Shown: positions 37,001 to 50,700, counted from the stretch's first letter. The stretch: 64,000 nucleotides of DNA from Clostridiales bacterium (GCA_019417465.1 DXVF01000005.1:1-64000), one strand, 5' to 3'. Translations and numbers: made by a program. The notes: generated from the sequence alone by a model not told the origin.

Positions 37001-39298
37001 AACAAGTATAAAAAGTATTAACATCATAAATTCCTTTTCCTGTAAAAATACCCTCACCAAAATTATCTTGGTAAGTATCTGATATTGCATTTGTATATGA
37101 ATCTGTTCCTCCCATTCCTGCAAAAATTTTTGTGAATGTACTTTTTCTACTAGCTAATAGTCCGAATTCCCACTCTTGGTTGCATTATCCCATGACCATC
37201 TATAACTTTATCTTTTTCTTTATTTAAAATAGGTAAATTAAGAACATGTGCCATTGCTCCGAGTTAATTCTAATCCAGAATTTAACACTAAATCTGTATC
37301 TGCATCTAAAGTTATAATATATCTAATTTTTGGAAGGTTGAAATTATTATTTTTCTTCCACTCTTCTATAGTATTTATTCTAAAAGGATTTTCTATTTTT
37401 CCAAGTATATATGAATTAAACTGACTTATGAAACCTCTTTTCCTTTCCCAACCTAAAAATTCATTTTCACATTCATTCCACAATCTATTTCTATAAATAA
37501 AATTAAATTTAGGAAAAACTTCATCTTTATATTTTTTATTTAAAAAATTAGTCATACTAATTCCAGATTTAATTACAGATTCATCAAAGTTTTCTACTTT
37601 GCTTTTACTAGCACTACAATCTCCTAAAAGAGTAAAATATAAATTTTCACTTTTATTAGCCAAATAATAGACTTCTAACTTTTTCATCAATTCTTCTGTT
37701 TTATCTTTAGATTTCAAAATAGTTGGTATTATGACCATAGTTGTACTCTCTTTTGGTATTCCATTTGTAAAATCTAATTTTGGTATCATCTTAGGAACTA
37801 CAATCTTACTTAGTAAATATTGTATAATCTGAACAACTGCTGTCTGAACAGGAATAAAAACAAATATCCCTAAAATAATAGAAATTAATATATTGTTAAT
37901 TTGACTATACATATAAAATGCTAATATAAAAGTAAATATTAAACTAAAAATAAATACACTAAAAACATATATCTTTGATTTCTTCTCTTTACTAATAAAC
38001 TTAATCTTCTTATTCAATAAAGTAGATAATAATTCTTCCTTTCCAGCATCTATTATATAATATCCAATATGTGATTTTTTTAAATTTATAATTTTATTAT
38101 TATCTTTAATTATATCTAATTTTCTCTCATTTACACTATCTTTATTAATACTTTCTTGCAGTTCTAAACTAGTATTCATATAATCTTTAGACTTTGCATT
38201 ATCCTCTTTATTTTCACTTTTATTTACTAATTTCTGATATGAGTTTTCTGCAAGTTCTAGAGATTTTTTAGCTATATATATTTCTGACATCTTTGTTTTT
38301 TTAGAAATCTCTTTTATTTGATTTCTATAATATATTTTTGTTTTATAATCCATTCTTTCATAAACTCTAACAGGGTCTTTTTTTAATATATCTTCTACTC
38401 CATTTATCTCTTCAAATATCTCTAAAAAGTTTATGCGTAGAATAGTATTAATACTAGTTATAGAATTTCCCATAGAAACTTTTTTTACTGCAATATTAAA
38501 ATGTTCCTTTTTTATAACTTCAGAAATGTTAGTTCCCATCATTTCCACTTGATTTTCTAATATTTTTAAAAAGCTATATGATTGTTTTCCATACCCTTTT
38601 AATCTATATGACATATATTCAATAAAAGGATATTTCATTTCTCCATAGCCTAATATCCTAGTTTTATAACTAGGTAAATTCTTATATTTTAATGTATCTG
38701 ATTTTTTATTCTCTATCAACCTCTCTATAATGTTTTCTACCTTATATTTTTGCAATTGTGATGAATATATTTTTTCACATAGTCTTCTTATATTTTCTAT
38801 TAATGCTACTTGCAAAAATAGTCCTATATTCCATATTTCATCCATACTTAGTGTGTTTTTATTTTGATAGCTTTTTAGTAAATTACTTAAAATGTTACTT
38901 TCTATTTTTGCATCTGTATATGCAATAATCTCACATGCCAAAACATATATTCTTGCAAATCCTTTATAATTCCCATTAGATATTCCTAAAAAATTTATAT
39001 ATTTTTTTAAAGACAAATCTTTAACTATTGTTTTTACAGTTTTCTCAATTATATAAAAATTGTCTAAAACCCACTCACCTGCTGGATGAATAGGAATATT
39101 GTTTTTTAAATGCTCATTTAATAAATTATAAACCATACTTATAAATTCATAATTTTCTTTAACTCTAGGAACAGGATAAGTATTTTTATCAGATTTATTT
39201 TTCAAAATATGATCAGAAGCTATTTTTTGCATATAATTTTCTAATTGATTTTTGTTTAAAACTGCACCATTTATGTTTAAGATTCTATATTCTTTCAA
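31005..39298 (-). CDS. ndvB: Cyclic beta-1,2-glucan synthase (NdvB/GT84-GH94), read through five CGG +1 shifts
   Basis: Membrane enzyme that makes and cyclises beta-1,2-glucan. After skipping one C at each of five sites (37261, 37164, 36008, 35809, 31905) the span is 2,762 codons, the family's usual size, with no other break. Order: an N-terminal helical region, membrane spans near residue 440-490, a GT84 domain with DADTD (near 670) and HRWIRGDYQ, more spans near 850-970, a glycoamylase-like domain (LAVISAYDLGY; DSGNFVGY), and a C-terminal GH94 phosphorylase domain with GSGDWNDG (general acid Asp). Each shift lies in a conserved stretch, where the restored residue is Gly680, 712, 1097, 1163 and 2464. 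The start is TTG at 39298 behind GAGGAG. Read without shifts it gives five fragments. It ends at a strong terminator. Confidence 0.85.
31903..31905 (-). other. CGG +1 frameshift site, ndvB site 5
   Basis: Context CTT-CGG-A. The normal frame stops 5 codons later. Skipping the C gives ESVWL-G-FFLYKVL, the conserved GH94 sequence. Confidence 0.8.
35807..35809 (-). other. CGG +1 frameshift site, ndvB site 4
   Basis: Context GTA-CGG-T, the only one of 11 with GGT and with a P-site codon not ending in T. Skipping the C gives DSGNFV-G-YLYVVKQ. Confidence 0.8.
36006..36008 (-). other. CGG +1 frameshift site, ndvB site 3
   Basis: Context CTT-CGG-A. Skipping the C gives TSPTNIGL-G-LLAVISAYD. The unshifted ATT-GGA-CTT five bases upstream in the same line shows that TTGGACTT alone does not attract the insertion. 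Confidence 0.8.
37162..37164 (-). other. CGG +1 frameshift site, ndvB site 2
   Basis: Context ATT-CGG-A. Skipping the C gives MQPRVGI-G-LLASRKSTF. Confidence 0.8.
37259..37261 (-). other. CGG +1 frameshift site, ndvB site 1
   Basis: Context ACT-CGG-A. The normal frame stops 6 codons later. Skipping the C gives SGLELT-G-AMAHVLNLPI. Confidence 0.8.
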
Positions 39299-39450
39299 AA
39301 TATCCACTCCTCGTAAATTATGTTTTACACATATTTTCTCCAAGAGTGGAAATTTTATGCATCAAAAAATGCCAAAGCTAATTAATCAGTATACTAATAT
39401 ATTTAATAAGCCTTAGACTTATTTCTAAATCTAAAGCTATTTTTATTTTT

Positions 39451-39479
39451 AAATTTTCTCGACAGTGTCGAGAAAATTT
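39451..39479. terminator. 14-base perfect inverted repeat after the DUF1016 gene
   Basis: AAATTTTCTCGACA and its exact complement TGTCGAGAAAATTT are separated by one base, 2 bases after the minus-strand stop at 39482. The central CTCGAC/GTCGAG stem with T-rich flanks can act as a terminator, but the symmetry could also be a binding site. Confidence 0.55.
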
Positions 39480-39481
39480 AA

Positions 39482-40129
39482 TCAATTATCATCTTTAATA
39501 TTTTTCCTTTGTTCTAATTGCACTTTTGCTCTTTCTATACTATCTATAAATTTTTGCTCTAACATTTCTTTTGGTACATATTCTGTTAAATATTGTGCTA
39601 CATGTATCCCACTATTATCTAATTCTAATAGTTCAGCCATCATATCATTTTTTGAAGCACATAATATTATCGCTATTGGTGATTCTTCCCCTTCTGCTTT
39701 TTCATATTTATCTAGCCATTTTAAATATAACTCTACTTGACCTTTATGTTCTGGTCTAAATTTATCTAATTTTAATTCAATAATTACTAATCTTTTCATC
39801 TTTCTATGGTAAAATAATAAGTCAATATAATAGTCCTCTCCATCGATTGTTATTCTTTTTTGTCTTGCAAGAAATGCAAAATCATTACCCATTTCTAAAA
39901 TAAATCTTTCTAACTCACTTAAAATTGCATTTTCTAAATCCTTTTCGCTATAAGTATCTTTTAAATCTAAAAAGTCTAAAATATATGGATCTCTAAAAAA
40001 TAAATTAGTAGTCATTTTGTTTTCTTTACTCAATAATTGTAGATCATTTATTATTGTTTGTTCTGGCTTTTTAGATATAGCAGTTCTTTCATATTTCCTC
40101 TTTCCTATTTGTGCAGATGTTATTTGCAC
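39482..40129 (-). pseudogene. DUF1016 PD-(D/E)XK nuclease, N-terminally truncated
   Basis: 215 residues that match the C-terminal catalytic half of DUF1016/YhcG proteins: DFAFLARQKRITIDGEDYY, then IDLLFYHRKMKRLVIIELKL (D...E-x-K) and GQVELYLKWLDKYE, IAIILCASKNDMM. Family proteins are about 340 residues; the N-terminal domain is absent and the first in-frame Met (MQITSAQIG) has no clear RBS. A second broken DUF1016 gene is at 18.3 kb. It may still make a protein, but a relic is more likely. Confidence 0.65.
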
Positions 40130-40479
40130 AAATTAAATTAATATTAAAAGCATTATATCATTTATTTTCCTGAATTTCATCATAATCAAAAATAAATTTT
40201 ACTTTTATTTATTGATATGGAAGATGCAGATAATTACAAAAGAAAAAATAACGTTAAATATATAACATATATAGATATATTTAAGTTATTTTCTTTTAAC
40301 AAATTATTTATTCTTTTTCTAACTCAGCTGCATACTCTTCAGAACGAATAATTTATAGATGTGATAATGAAGAGTTAGCAATCTTAAAGGACTTAATAGT
40401 AGGAACTTATCCTAATTTAAATATTATAATGAAAAAGAGAAAAGGGAACTAAATCAATATTAACAAGAAAGCACAAAAT
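40130..40479. other. Gene-free stretch, possible relic
   Basis: Nothing with an RBS and start codon was found. A plus-strand frame near 40362-40452 (YRCDNEELAILKDL, ending KKRKGN) looks like a short protein remnant, without identity. Confidence 0.3.
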
Positions 40480-41629
40480 TTACCATCTAGAACGCTTATT
40501 TGGATTAAATGGATCTGCCATTGGTGGCAAACCATCATCATCTCTATCTAAATCTACTTCTTGTTTCTCTTCTTCCTGTTCATCTTCTATATCATCTATA
40601 TCTATACTTTTTCCTTTTGCCTTTAATTCTTCATACTTATTAATTTCATCTGTAATATTATCATTTGTATTATTTTTCATCATTTCATCCACTTCTTTTG
40701 ACGTTTTTTGTCTTATATCACCTTTAGTTGCTAAATCTGAAGACATATACTTTTTGTTTATATCGTCCCATCTTAATTCTTGAAATTCCAGAACACCTAG
40801 TGGATTCAAGTTTACTGCAAAATCATATTCATTGTTTCCTCTTAATTGTAATATAGCTGAAATAGCTTGTGTTTTTACTGGATTTCCATTATCATCCAAA
40901 TCTACAGAAGTTTTCATTGTTCCTTTTCCAGGCATAATTGTCTCTGCTTCTACTATTTTTCCATTATCTTTTCCCACTATTATAAATTCATTTCTACTTT
41001 TAGAATATGCAAGACTTGCATATCCATCAAAACTTCTCGCTTCTGGAACTTTATCATAAAATCTCTTATCTACAACTTCTGTACAAGATTCTATATCTCC
41101 TTCTTGTAATCCTAATTCTTCTTCTATTTCGTTTGGTTTTATTTCTTCTTTCTCTTCTTCTACTTTTTTTGTTTCATCTTCTTTATCTTTTTGTGTTTCC
41201 TTTGTTTCCTTTGTTTCTTGCTCAAGTCTTTTTTCTAAATCTTCTTTTGATACGTGCTTAAGCTCTCTCTTATCCAAATTTAGTGCATCATAATATTCTT
41301 TTGATCCGAGATTTCAAACTTTCTTTATACTCTTCTGAAAGATTTAATTCTCCTTTTTCATTAGTATTTGCTATACGCTGTCCATCTTTGTAGAATTCAA
41401 ATATAGATATTTTTTTTCCATCTTTTCCTTTAATTTCTTTTTCTACTACAATAATATTTGTTTCTCCAAGTCCTAACCCGTCTTCATCAGGAGCCATAAA
41501 TTCAAATTTATCAAATTCATAAAAAGCTTTTATATTTTGCTCTTTTAAATATTCTGTAAATCCTTTATTTATATTCTGTTCTTTTAAGTTTGTATCTTTT
41601 TGATTATTATTCATATCATTATTTTCCAT
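40480..41629 (-). CDS. Acidic protein of unknown function (382 aa), one CGG +1 shift
   Basis: Removing one C at 41308 turns the span into 383 codons with no stop. Residues 1-107 end SEEYKESLKS and are followed by Gly108 and SKEYYDALNLDKRELKHVS. A low-complexity KE/T-rich linker lies near 135-165, and a folded domain at about 180-310 (RSFDGYASLAYSKSRNEFII, then AILQLRGNNEYDF) precedes an acidic tail (DIEDEQEEEKQEVDLDRD). There is no signal peptide or membrane span. The ATG at 41629 follows GGTGATGT-like bases. Domain unknown; cytoplasmic. Confidence 0.7.
41306..41308 (-). other. CGG +1 frameshift site, acidic protein
   Basis: Context TCT-CGG-A. Reading on in the normal frame gives SRIKRIL and a TGA. 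Skipping the C gives LKS-G-SKEYYDAL and joins two open frames. Confidence 0.8.
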
Positions 41630-41680
41630 ATTACATCACCTAAATTTATTTTAACATATTGCAATAAATTCGGCAATACA

Positions 41681-41715
41681 AAAATGCGAACACCCCTTCA
41701 GTGTTCGCATTTTTT
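41681..41715 (-). terminator. Terminator of the giant adhesin gene
   Basis: AAAATGCGAACAC / GTGTTCGCATTTT, a 13-base stem with a 7-base loop and T-tract on the minus strand, 29 bases after the stop at 41744. Confidence 0.85.
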
Positions 41716-41743
41716 CTTCGCCCTAAATAAGCTATTTAAATTT

Positions 41744-44700
41744 TCATTCTATTACACCATCATATTTTGTTACTTTTCCTTCTCCTGTTATTCCCCCTTT
41801 AATAAAAGGCGATTTTTCATTTTCTACTCCATCATCTATTCCTAAGGTTAATGTTCCATTATTTTGTATTGCTACTCCTGAATAGTTTTCTACCCTAGAA
41901 ACTATTTCTTCTCCTTCTTCTACCAATGTGTCTATTATTGTTAATGTACCATTATTCTCTATTGCACAACTGCCTTCTGGTAAGATTATAGAGTTTCCAT
42001 ATAAATCTATTGTAATATCTTGTCCTTCTTTTATTATTACAGGTTCTGAAATAACATTATCTGTTTCTATTCTTATTTCTGAAGGTGTTGTTCCTGCAGA
42101 ATCTATTGCTGTTTGTAATGAATTATAATATATACCGTTCATTACTGCTACTCTTTCAAAAGTTGCTTGTACACCAAGTGTTGCCTGCTTTTCTCCATTT
42201 GATAATTGTACAGTATATAATTCTGGTGTATCACTTACAGTTCCATATATTGCTTTTGTGTCACCTTCTATAATACCATCATAGAAGTTAAATACTGCAT
42301 TTGTTCCATTACAATATACTCCATATTTTCCAGATTTTATACTTGGTGAAATTCTACTTACAGGATATTCTTTTGTTCCTAAATTTACTATAGCTGAATT
42401 TGTCATATATATACCATATTGTTCTTTATCGCTATTTGTAACATTTATTTCTCCTCCAAGCATATTTACTGTTCCACCTCTTGTATATATACCTCCATTT
42501 AAGCTTTCTATTTTTCCTCCTGTTATTGTAGTAGTTCCAGAATTTATTATTCCACAAACAGTGTTTGAAGTTATAGTTCCTCCTGACATTTCAAGTGTAG
42601 CACCACTTGTGATAAGAATACCACTATATTGTTCCACATAACCAGTAGAATTATTTGTAATTATTTCTCCACCTAATAATTTTACATTTGTTCCAGAAGC
42701 AGTATCTATAGTTGTATTTTTACTTTTAATTGTTCCACTTGTTATTTCTATATCACATCTCTTAGAACCACTTAAATTACTAGTATAAATAGCTTGTACA
42801 ACATCAATATTAACATTGCTTATTTCTATATTAGCATTAGTATTATAATCAACATAAATACCATATGTAGTACCATTTCCCATACTATGTATATTACCAC
42901 CTGTAATTATAATATTTAATTGTTCATCTGTTTCTGTATTGTTAGTATATATAAAATATGTTTTTCTTGCTACATCTGCTAATATATCTCCTCCAGTTAT
43001 TTCTATATTACCTGTAGAAGTGCTATATATTACATAAATAGCATTATAGTTTTCAGAGTCATCATATACTACTATATTTCCTCCTGCAATCTTCACATTA
43101 CCATGCAAAGAGTTATTTATTAACATATAATTTCTATTTTGTATAATATTTACATTTATTGTTATGCTTCCTGTATTTGATATTAAATTGTTTGCATATC
43201 CACTTATTATAGCTGTTTTTCCTTCGCTAGTATCTATTATTTCTATACTGCCTTCATTATTTAGTATTCCACCATAATTTGTTATTTCATAACCATCTAA
43301 ATCTAATATAACATTTTTGCTACTTTCTACTGTTGATAGATCAGTTAATGTAGTAACATATGATTTTAATACTTTAATTGTTGTTGCATTTTCTTCATTA
43401 TCTGGAACTTCATTAATTGCTTCTTGTAGTGAATCATATATAGTATCTCCAATTTGTACTATACCTTGAAGTTTACCTATTTTTGCAATGTATTTATCAT
43501 TTTCACTTATAGAATCAATTGTATATCCACTTGGTACACTTACTTCACCTTTTAGTATTTCTTTTGCAGTTATAGTTCCATCATAGTAATTAAATACATT
43601 AGAAATTCCTTTTGTGTCTACACCTATTGCTCCTCCATTTAGCATTATACTATCATTTTTAATTTCTCCATCATCTATTCCAAGTGTAAGAGTTCCAGTA
43701 TTTCTAATTATTGTTCCTACATCAGTATCTATATTTATAGTAGTATTTTCTCCTATTTGCATAGTTCCTTTGTTTAATATACCCACTGTACTTGTACTTG
43801 TTGATACCGAACTAATTACACAGTTACTAATATTAGATACTGATTTTTCAGATGTTTCTATTATGCTACCACTGGTACTTTTATTTGTTGCACTAAAATT
43901 TCCTCCTGTTATTTCCATATTTCCATAATTATATATTACATTATAAGGACTTGTAAATGTACCATCTAGAATTTTTAGACTTGTATTGGAATCTTTAATA
44001 ACAATACTATTACCATTTGTAGCAATTGTTGCTTTTTTAATAACTACTTGTGCACTACCTACAGCATTTATTCCTACACCATTATCTGTTGTTTTACCTA
44101 TAGTACCACCATTTACTTCTAAATATGCATCTTTTACGTATATTTTAGTTGAAACACCACATATTTCCCCACCAGTAATATATACTTTACCTTCTCCTAT
44201 ACTAGATATGCCATAATTAGTTGTATTTATGATACTTTCTCCATCTACATTAACTTCACCTGTGACATTACATATTCCTTGTCCAAATCCAGATATACTT
44301 CCTCCTTTAACTGTTATTTTTCCTTCTTGAACATTATTTATTGCTATGTAGTTTGCGCTATTTGAATTTGCTTGTAAAATTCCTTCTTGCATTATTACTT
44401 CCCCAGTAGCCTCATTTGATATTCCATATAAAGCTGTTAATTCAGAACCATTTATTGTAATTGTCCCTTCTCCTTTATTTACTGCTAAATAGCACTTATA
44501 TGTTACACCACTTTCATCTTTATAAGTTTCTGCTGTCGTAGCAATATTTCCAGAAGTAAATGTTATATTACCATTTTCCTCATTGCTAAATAATGAATAA
44601 CTTGTATTTTTTAATAATCCCATTTGAAGAGCACTAGAATCTATTATTTCTAAGTTACCTTTATTTACAAATGTATCTTTATTTCCAGCAGATAATTCAT

Positions 44701-47700
44701 AACCATTTATATCTAATGTTATGTTTTTACTTGCTGGTATTTCTACAGAAGGTACTGTTTCTACAATTAATGAATCTCTTAATATTTGTATTGTTTCATG
44801 TGTATTATCACTACATGCTTCAACAGCTTCTTGTATAGTATTATATTCATATCCTGTTGAAACAACTTTTGCAATTGGTAATAAATCTAATATTGCTGTT
44901 TCTACTGTAGCATCTTCATTTATGGTTTTAATTATTTCATATCCATCTGCTTGATCACTTACAGTTCCATAAATTGTTTTATTTGCTCCTGCAGTTATTA
45001 TACCATCATAGAAATTAAATGTTCCATTATAGTTATATATACCATAAACATTATTCGTTATACTAGGATAATCTGTTTTTACATCTCCATCATCTAGACC
45101 TAATGTTAATGTTCCAGTAGCACGATTATATATATTTTTACTATTATTATTAGAATTAGTATTAGTTAATGATCCACTTACAAAATTAAATGTTCCACTA
45201 TTATCAATTCCAGTAGATCCTAAACAAGTTAAGCTTGCATTACTAAATGTAATATTAGCATTTTGATTATTTTGTATTCCTAGTCCTTTACCTGTAAACG
45301 TTCCACCTTGTATATCTATTGTTCCATCATTAACAATACATGTAGAAGTTCCTGTAGTATATGTTCCATCTTTTATTATAATATTTCCATTTGCACTATC
45401 ATTATACATTATTGCTGCAGCAGTTTGTGCTGTTGCATTATTTATAGTAACTTGGCTTGGTCCAATTACATATAGCATATAACCACTTGTTTCTGTATAA
45501 AATAAACCATCATTTATAGTAACAGTTCCTCCAGCAGTTTTTATTATGTGTGCACTTGAAGATGTGAAATTTCCGTTTTCTATTATAATATCACCTAGAG
45601 TACTATATATTGCAGAATCTCCAACACCTTTTATATTACCAGAATTTATTGTTACATTTTCTGTACTATCATTTTTTATTCCAATTCTAGAATAAATTGT
45701 TCCACCATTTACAGTAATTTTAGCTTCAGAAATATTATGAATTCCTATAACACCACTTGATGATGTTCCTTCTATATTTCCACTATTCATTTCTATTGTT
45801 CCTGTCTCATCATTAGTAATAATCTCAGTATATATACTTGTTCCAGAAGTTATATTTGCTCCATTAATTTCCATTGTGCCTTTATTTAAAATTCCTGTTT
45901 TATATGAATCTGATTTTCCTTCTGTATCTATTTTTATATCTATATTACCAAGATTCAAGTTAGAATTATTAGTTATAATACTTCCACCATGGCTTAATAA
46001 ATTTCCTTCTCCATTATTTATAGTAACACTATTTATTGTAAAGGTATCATCATAACTAGAATAACTTCTATTTTTTATATATGCTACATGTAAATAGTAC
46101 ATTCTTCCACAACTTAAAGATATATCATAATCTGTAGCTTCTTGTTGTCCCGAAATTCTAAAAATATATCCATTTTCATTTGTAGCAAATGTAGGTGTAT
46201 CTGTAGACTCTGTTAGGATAGCCCATCCATAGTCTGCACTATTACTTGATATTTCTGTATTTATAACTATTCTTGCAACACCAGTATAATTTCTTAAATC
46301 TATTGGTATCATACTAATTGAACTAGAATCATTTATATTTTTATTAGTTGATATTAATTTATTATCTTCTAAGTTAAATCCATATGTTCCACTATCTACT
46401 TTAGTGCTTAAATCTATTGCATTTTCTAAAGATGAATTATCTATTATTTCTAAACTTCCATTATTTTCTATTGCTGTATCATCTGTTAATGATTTTATTC
46501 TACATGAATTTAAGTCTAATATTATATCTTTATTTTCTGGAACTACATTTGTATTTGAAATATAGATATTATCTATTACTTTTATAGTAGTTTGAACATT
46601 ATCTTCACATGCATCTATTGCACTTTGAAGTGTAGTATATGTTTTATCTCCAATTTGTGCAACTGCTTTTGATGGTATTACTAATGTTGAAACCTCAACA
46701 CTATTGTCTACTTCATAAGATATATTTATTTCAGTATTTTCTGGTATTTCACTTACTTGTCCATAAATACTTTGATCTTCTTTTCCCTTTATTATTCCAT
46801 CATAATAATTTAATGTTCCATTAATGTTTTTTACACCATATCCAGATGCTGCACTAATAATAGGTATATCTTTTATTTCTTCATCATTATCCCCTATATT
46901 AATACTTCCCTGTAAATTATTATATACAGCTGACACGTCTGTTCCTGTAGATTCTATAGTTCCTCCATATATATTTATTGTACCATCTCTATTATTATTA
47001 TAAACTGTATTAGTAGATGAGGTTATATTACCACCATAAATATTTATTGTACCATTATTTTGATTATATACAGATATATTTGTTTCTGCATTTATAGTAC
47101 CATTAGTTATATTTACATCTCCGCTAGAAGTATTAGTTATTCTCTTATTAAATAATCCTTCATTTATAGTAATATTGCCTACAGCACTGGTGTTTACAAC
47201 TGTTCCATAAAAAGTACCGCCATTTATGTCTATTATACCATTATTTTCGTTTCTTACAGTAGCATTATATATACCACTATTTATTTCAATTTTTCCTGTC
47301 TTCTTATTCTCTATATCTGAATTGTAAATACCATCATTTATTATAATTTCTCCATTTAGACTATTATCATTATAAACCTTTCCTTTAAATACATATAAAT
47401 TATTTATTACAATCTTTTCTCCACTTAGATTAGTTATAGCTATATTATCACAACTTATAGTTCCATTGTTTATAGTTATTGTAGAACCAGATTTTACAGT
47501 AGAAGGCATTCTAACTGAATACTGTGTTGTACTTATACTTCCTCCATTTATTTCTACATTACCATCTACTTCAATACCCCATGCACCAGTTGTTTTTTCA
47601 GTTTTTAATATACCACTATTTAAATATACATTTCCTTCACCTTTTACTAAGTTTGTATAAATCTTTTCAGCATATAAATATGGTGACACTTCTTTTTCAA

Positions 47701-50700
47701 GTTCCAAATTATTTCCATCTACTTTTATACTATTTACAGTAAATTGATCTGTACTATATACACTTAAACTATCTTTATAATACCCTAGATGTAAATAATA
47801 TTTTTTTCCACCTTCTAATTCTATAGAATAGTCATCTGCATCTATACTTCCAGAAATATACACAAATCTTCCCTCTTCATCTTTATATTCTGGAACTGCT
47901 TTTGTTTCTTTAATAGTTGCATATCCAAAATGATCATTCTCTCTACTTACAATTTCTGCGTTTACTACTACAGTATGTGTTCCTGGTTTATTAGTTAAAT
48001 CGATTTCCACATAACTGCTTGCTAAACTATTTGTTATTTGTGTATTATTACTTTTTAATACTCCATCTGTTATGTCAAAATTATAAATATTACTATTATA
48101 TAGTACATTACCAGTTGTTGAATTATTATTTTCTAAAAATAGATTTCCGTTATTTTCTACTACTTTATAATAATTGTTTAATAATCCTTGAGCTTCTAAC
48201 TTGTATGTTCCGCTTCTTAATGTTAAATCTGCAAATTCTTTATTATTTAATGTAATACTGTTTATTCTAAATTCGTCATCTCCATCGTTTACACTATTAT
48301 TTTTATAGTATCCTAAGTGTAAATAATATACATTTCCACCATATAAAGTTGTCATATATTCTTGTGACTCTTGCTCTCCTGAAATATATATAAATCTGCC
48401 ATTTGTATTACTATAACTTGGAACACTTGTATTATTTGTTATCGTAGCATATCCATAGTCAGCTGTTTGACTTGAGATTTCTGCATCAACTTTTAATACA
48501 TATTCTCCAGTATTAGCACTTAAATCTATCTTTATATAGCTATTTGCATTACTACTATTTACTCCATTGTTGTTTGAAACTAATTTTCCATCTTTTTCTA
48601 CAAATTTGTATGTTGAATTTGATGATAAATCACTTGCTGTATATTCTTTAATTTCTTCTGCAGCTGCTATAGAGTTTAAAATTGTACTATATGTAGAACT
48701 TATTATTTTACCAGTTCCATTAGGATTTGACGGAGTAGAAGAACTATCAACTATCTCTAAATCCCCTCTATTTTCTATAACGTAATCTTGTGCTGTTGAA
48801 GTTAAAGTATATCCTGCTAAATCTAATTTAATGTTCTTATCACTATCTATTACAAGTCTTTGAGATTTTGTAATATCTTTTAATATCGTAACTTCTACTT
48901 GACTTCCATCTGCCCCTATAATTGTATTTGCATCACTAACTGCATCTTCTAATAAAGTATAAGTTTTTCTACCAATTCTTGCTTCTGCATCAGAAATTAC
49001 TGCTAGAATTGATACTTGTTTTCCATCATCATTTACAGTTATTGTTGCATTATATAATAAAGGTGTTAAATCCACTATTCCTTCTATTGCTTGATCTGCA
49101 ACTATTTTTCCATCAAAGAAATTAAATGTTCCTTGTTTTCCATCAGAAGTAGTTTCTTTTTCAATACCTTTTGTAGAGGCTATTATTTCTGGTGATAATT
49201 CTACTGGTTTTTCTTCTATTCCTAAAGTGAATTCTGAATCTGCTTTAATATATACACCAATTCCATTTTCGCTAATTACTTTACCGCTTCCAAGCTCACT
49301 TGTATCAATTATAGTAGCTTTAGAATTATCTAATTTAATAGTTGGGTCTTTCTCAGATGATGAACTAATAGTAAATCCTTTTAAATCTATTTCTACATTT
49401 TGATTTTCTACTAGTACTGCTTCATCTTTTACATCTCTTAATACTTCCAACTTAGAAATATCATCATCTACATCTAATCCTGCATTTTTCAACGCATTTA
49501 AAGCATCTTCTATAGTTATATATTCTGTTCCATTTAATTCTTCTGCTGGTGATGACACAATTCTAATTACTGGATAATGTTGGTAATAATAATATACCTC
49601 TACTATCTCATCTGTATATTCACCACTTGCATTTTCTGGTGTATTAACTACATAATATTCTTTTCCATCAATATATTCCCTTCCATCTGTGTTTATAATA
49701 TTTCCATTTTCATCATATTCTGGAATTAAATGGTTTGTAACATATTCCTCACCCAAAATATGGCTTGTAAATATTTCATCTTCTGCTAATTTAATAGCTT
49801 CTTTATCATTTTCAGGTCCTGTTCCTTCTAAATAGTGATGAACAATTACTTGGTATGTTAATTCTTCCCAATTTGCTACATATGTTCTATCACCCATACT
49901 TCCTTGTTTTATTGTTACATCTTTAGTAGGAGTTTCTAAATTTCCTGTTGTACCTGGATTTTCTTTTGTAGTTCCACCAGTCCATCCTAAAAATAAGAAA
50001 TTATCTTTCTTAGGATTAATTAAAGTAATATCCTCAGATTTTACAGTATATGTACTTGGATTTTCTAGATTTGTTCCTTGTTCATCTGTTCCAAGAGTTC
50101 CTCCATCTAAATTGTATGTTATTGTATATTCTATTAATTTATAATACACATTTATAATATTATTTTCTGAATTTGCAGTTATTGTTAAAGGTAAGTTTTC
50201 TACTTTATCAAATTCATATCCATCTTTTACTTTATCTTCATAACTAATTATTTGGCTTTCAAATTCTGCTTTTTTTGTTACCTTTTGACTTTCATCTTCT
50301 ATTCCATCATAGAAATATTTTACTACATATTCAAATTTATCTTTTTCTTTATCTGCTTTTGCTGTTAACACTAAATCTTCTGCTGGAATTACTACACTAT
50401 CTGTTATATTAGATAAATCGTTTTTATTATTGCTTGATTCCCATAATTTCCAAACTGTAATATATCCTTCTGTTTGTTCTAAACTTGCTTTTATTGATAC
50501 ACTTTGTCCATATTTAAATACTTTTTCTATTTCTGTTTCAGATTCTTCTGTATCGTTCATATAAACTTTACTTATATTTTCTCCAGCTACTATTTTCAAT
50601 TTGTAACTATTTCTTGAATAATATAATTTTAAAACTAAACTTCCATCTGCTTTTACTACTCCAGATTTTGTTACTTGTGATCTAATATCATTATATGTAA

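Noticed and set aside
40832..41261. Plus-strand ORFs opposite the acidic protein and the adhesin
   Set aside because: They are hydrophobic Leu/Phe/Tyr-rich shadows of acidic or repetitive genes, without RBS.
42000..49000. CRISPR array or tandem DNA repeat
   Set aside because: The periodicity is the GTINING-type beta-helix repeat of the adhesin at protein level. DNA units are neither identical nor evenly spaced.
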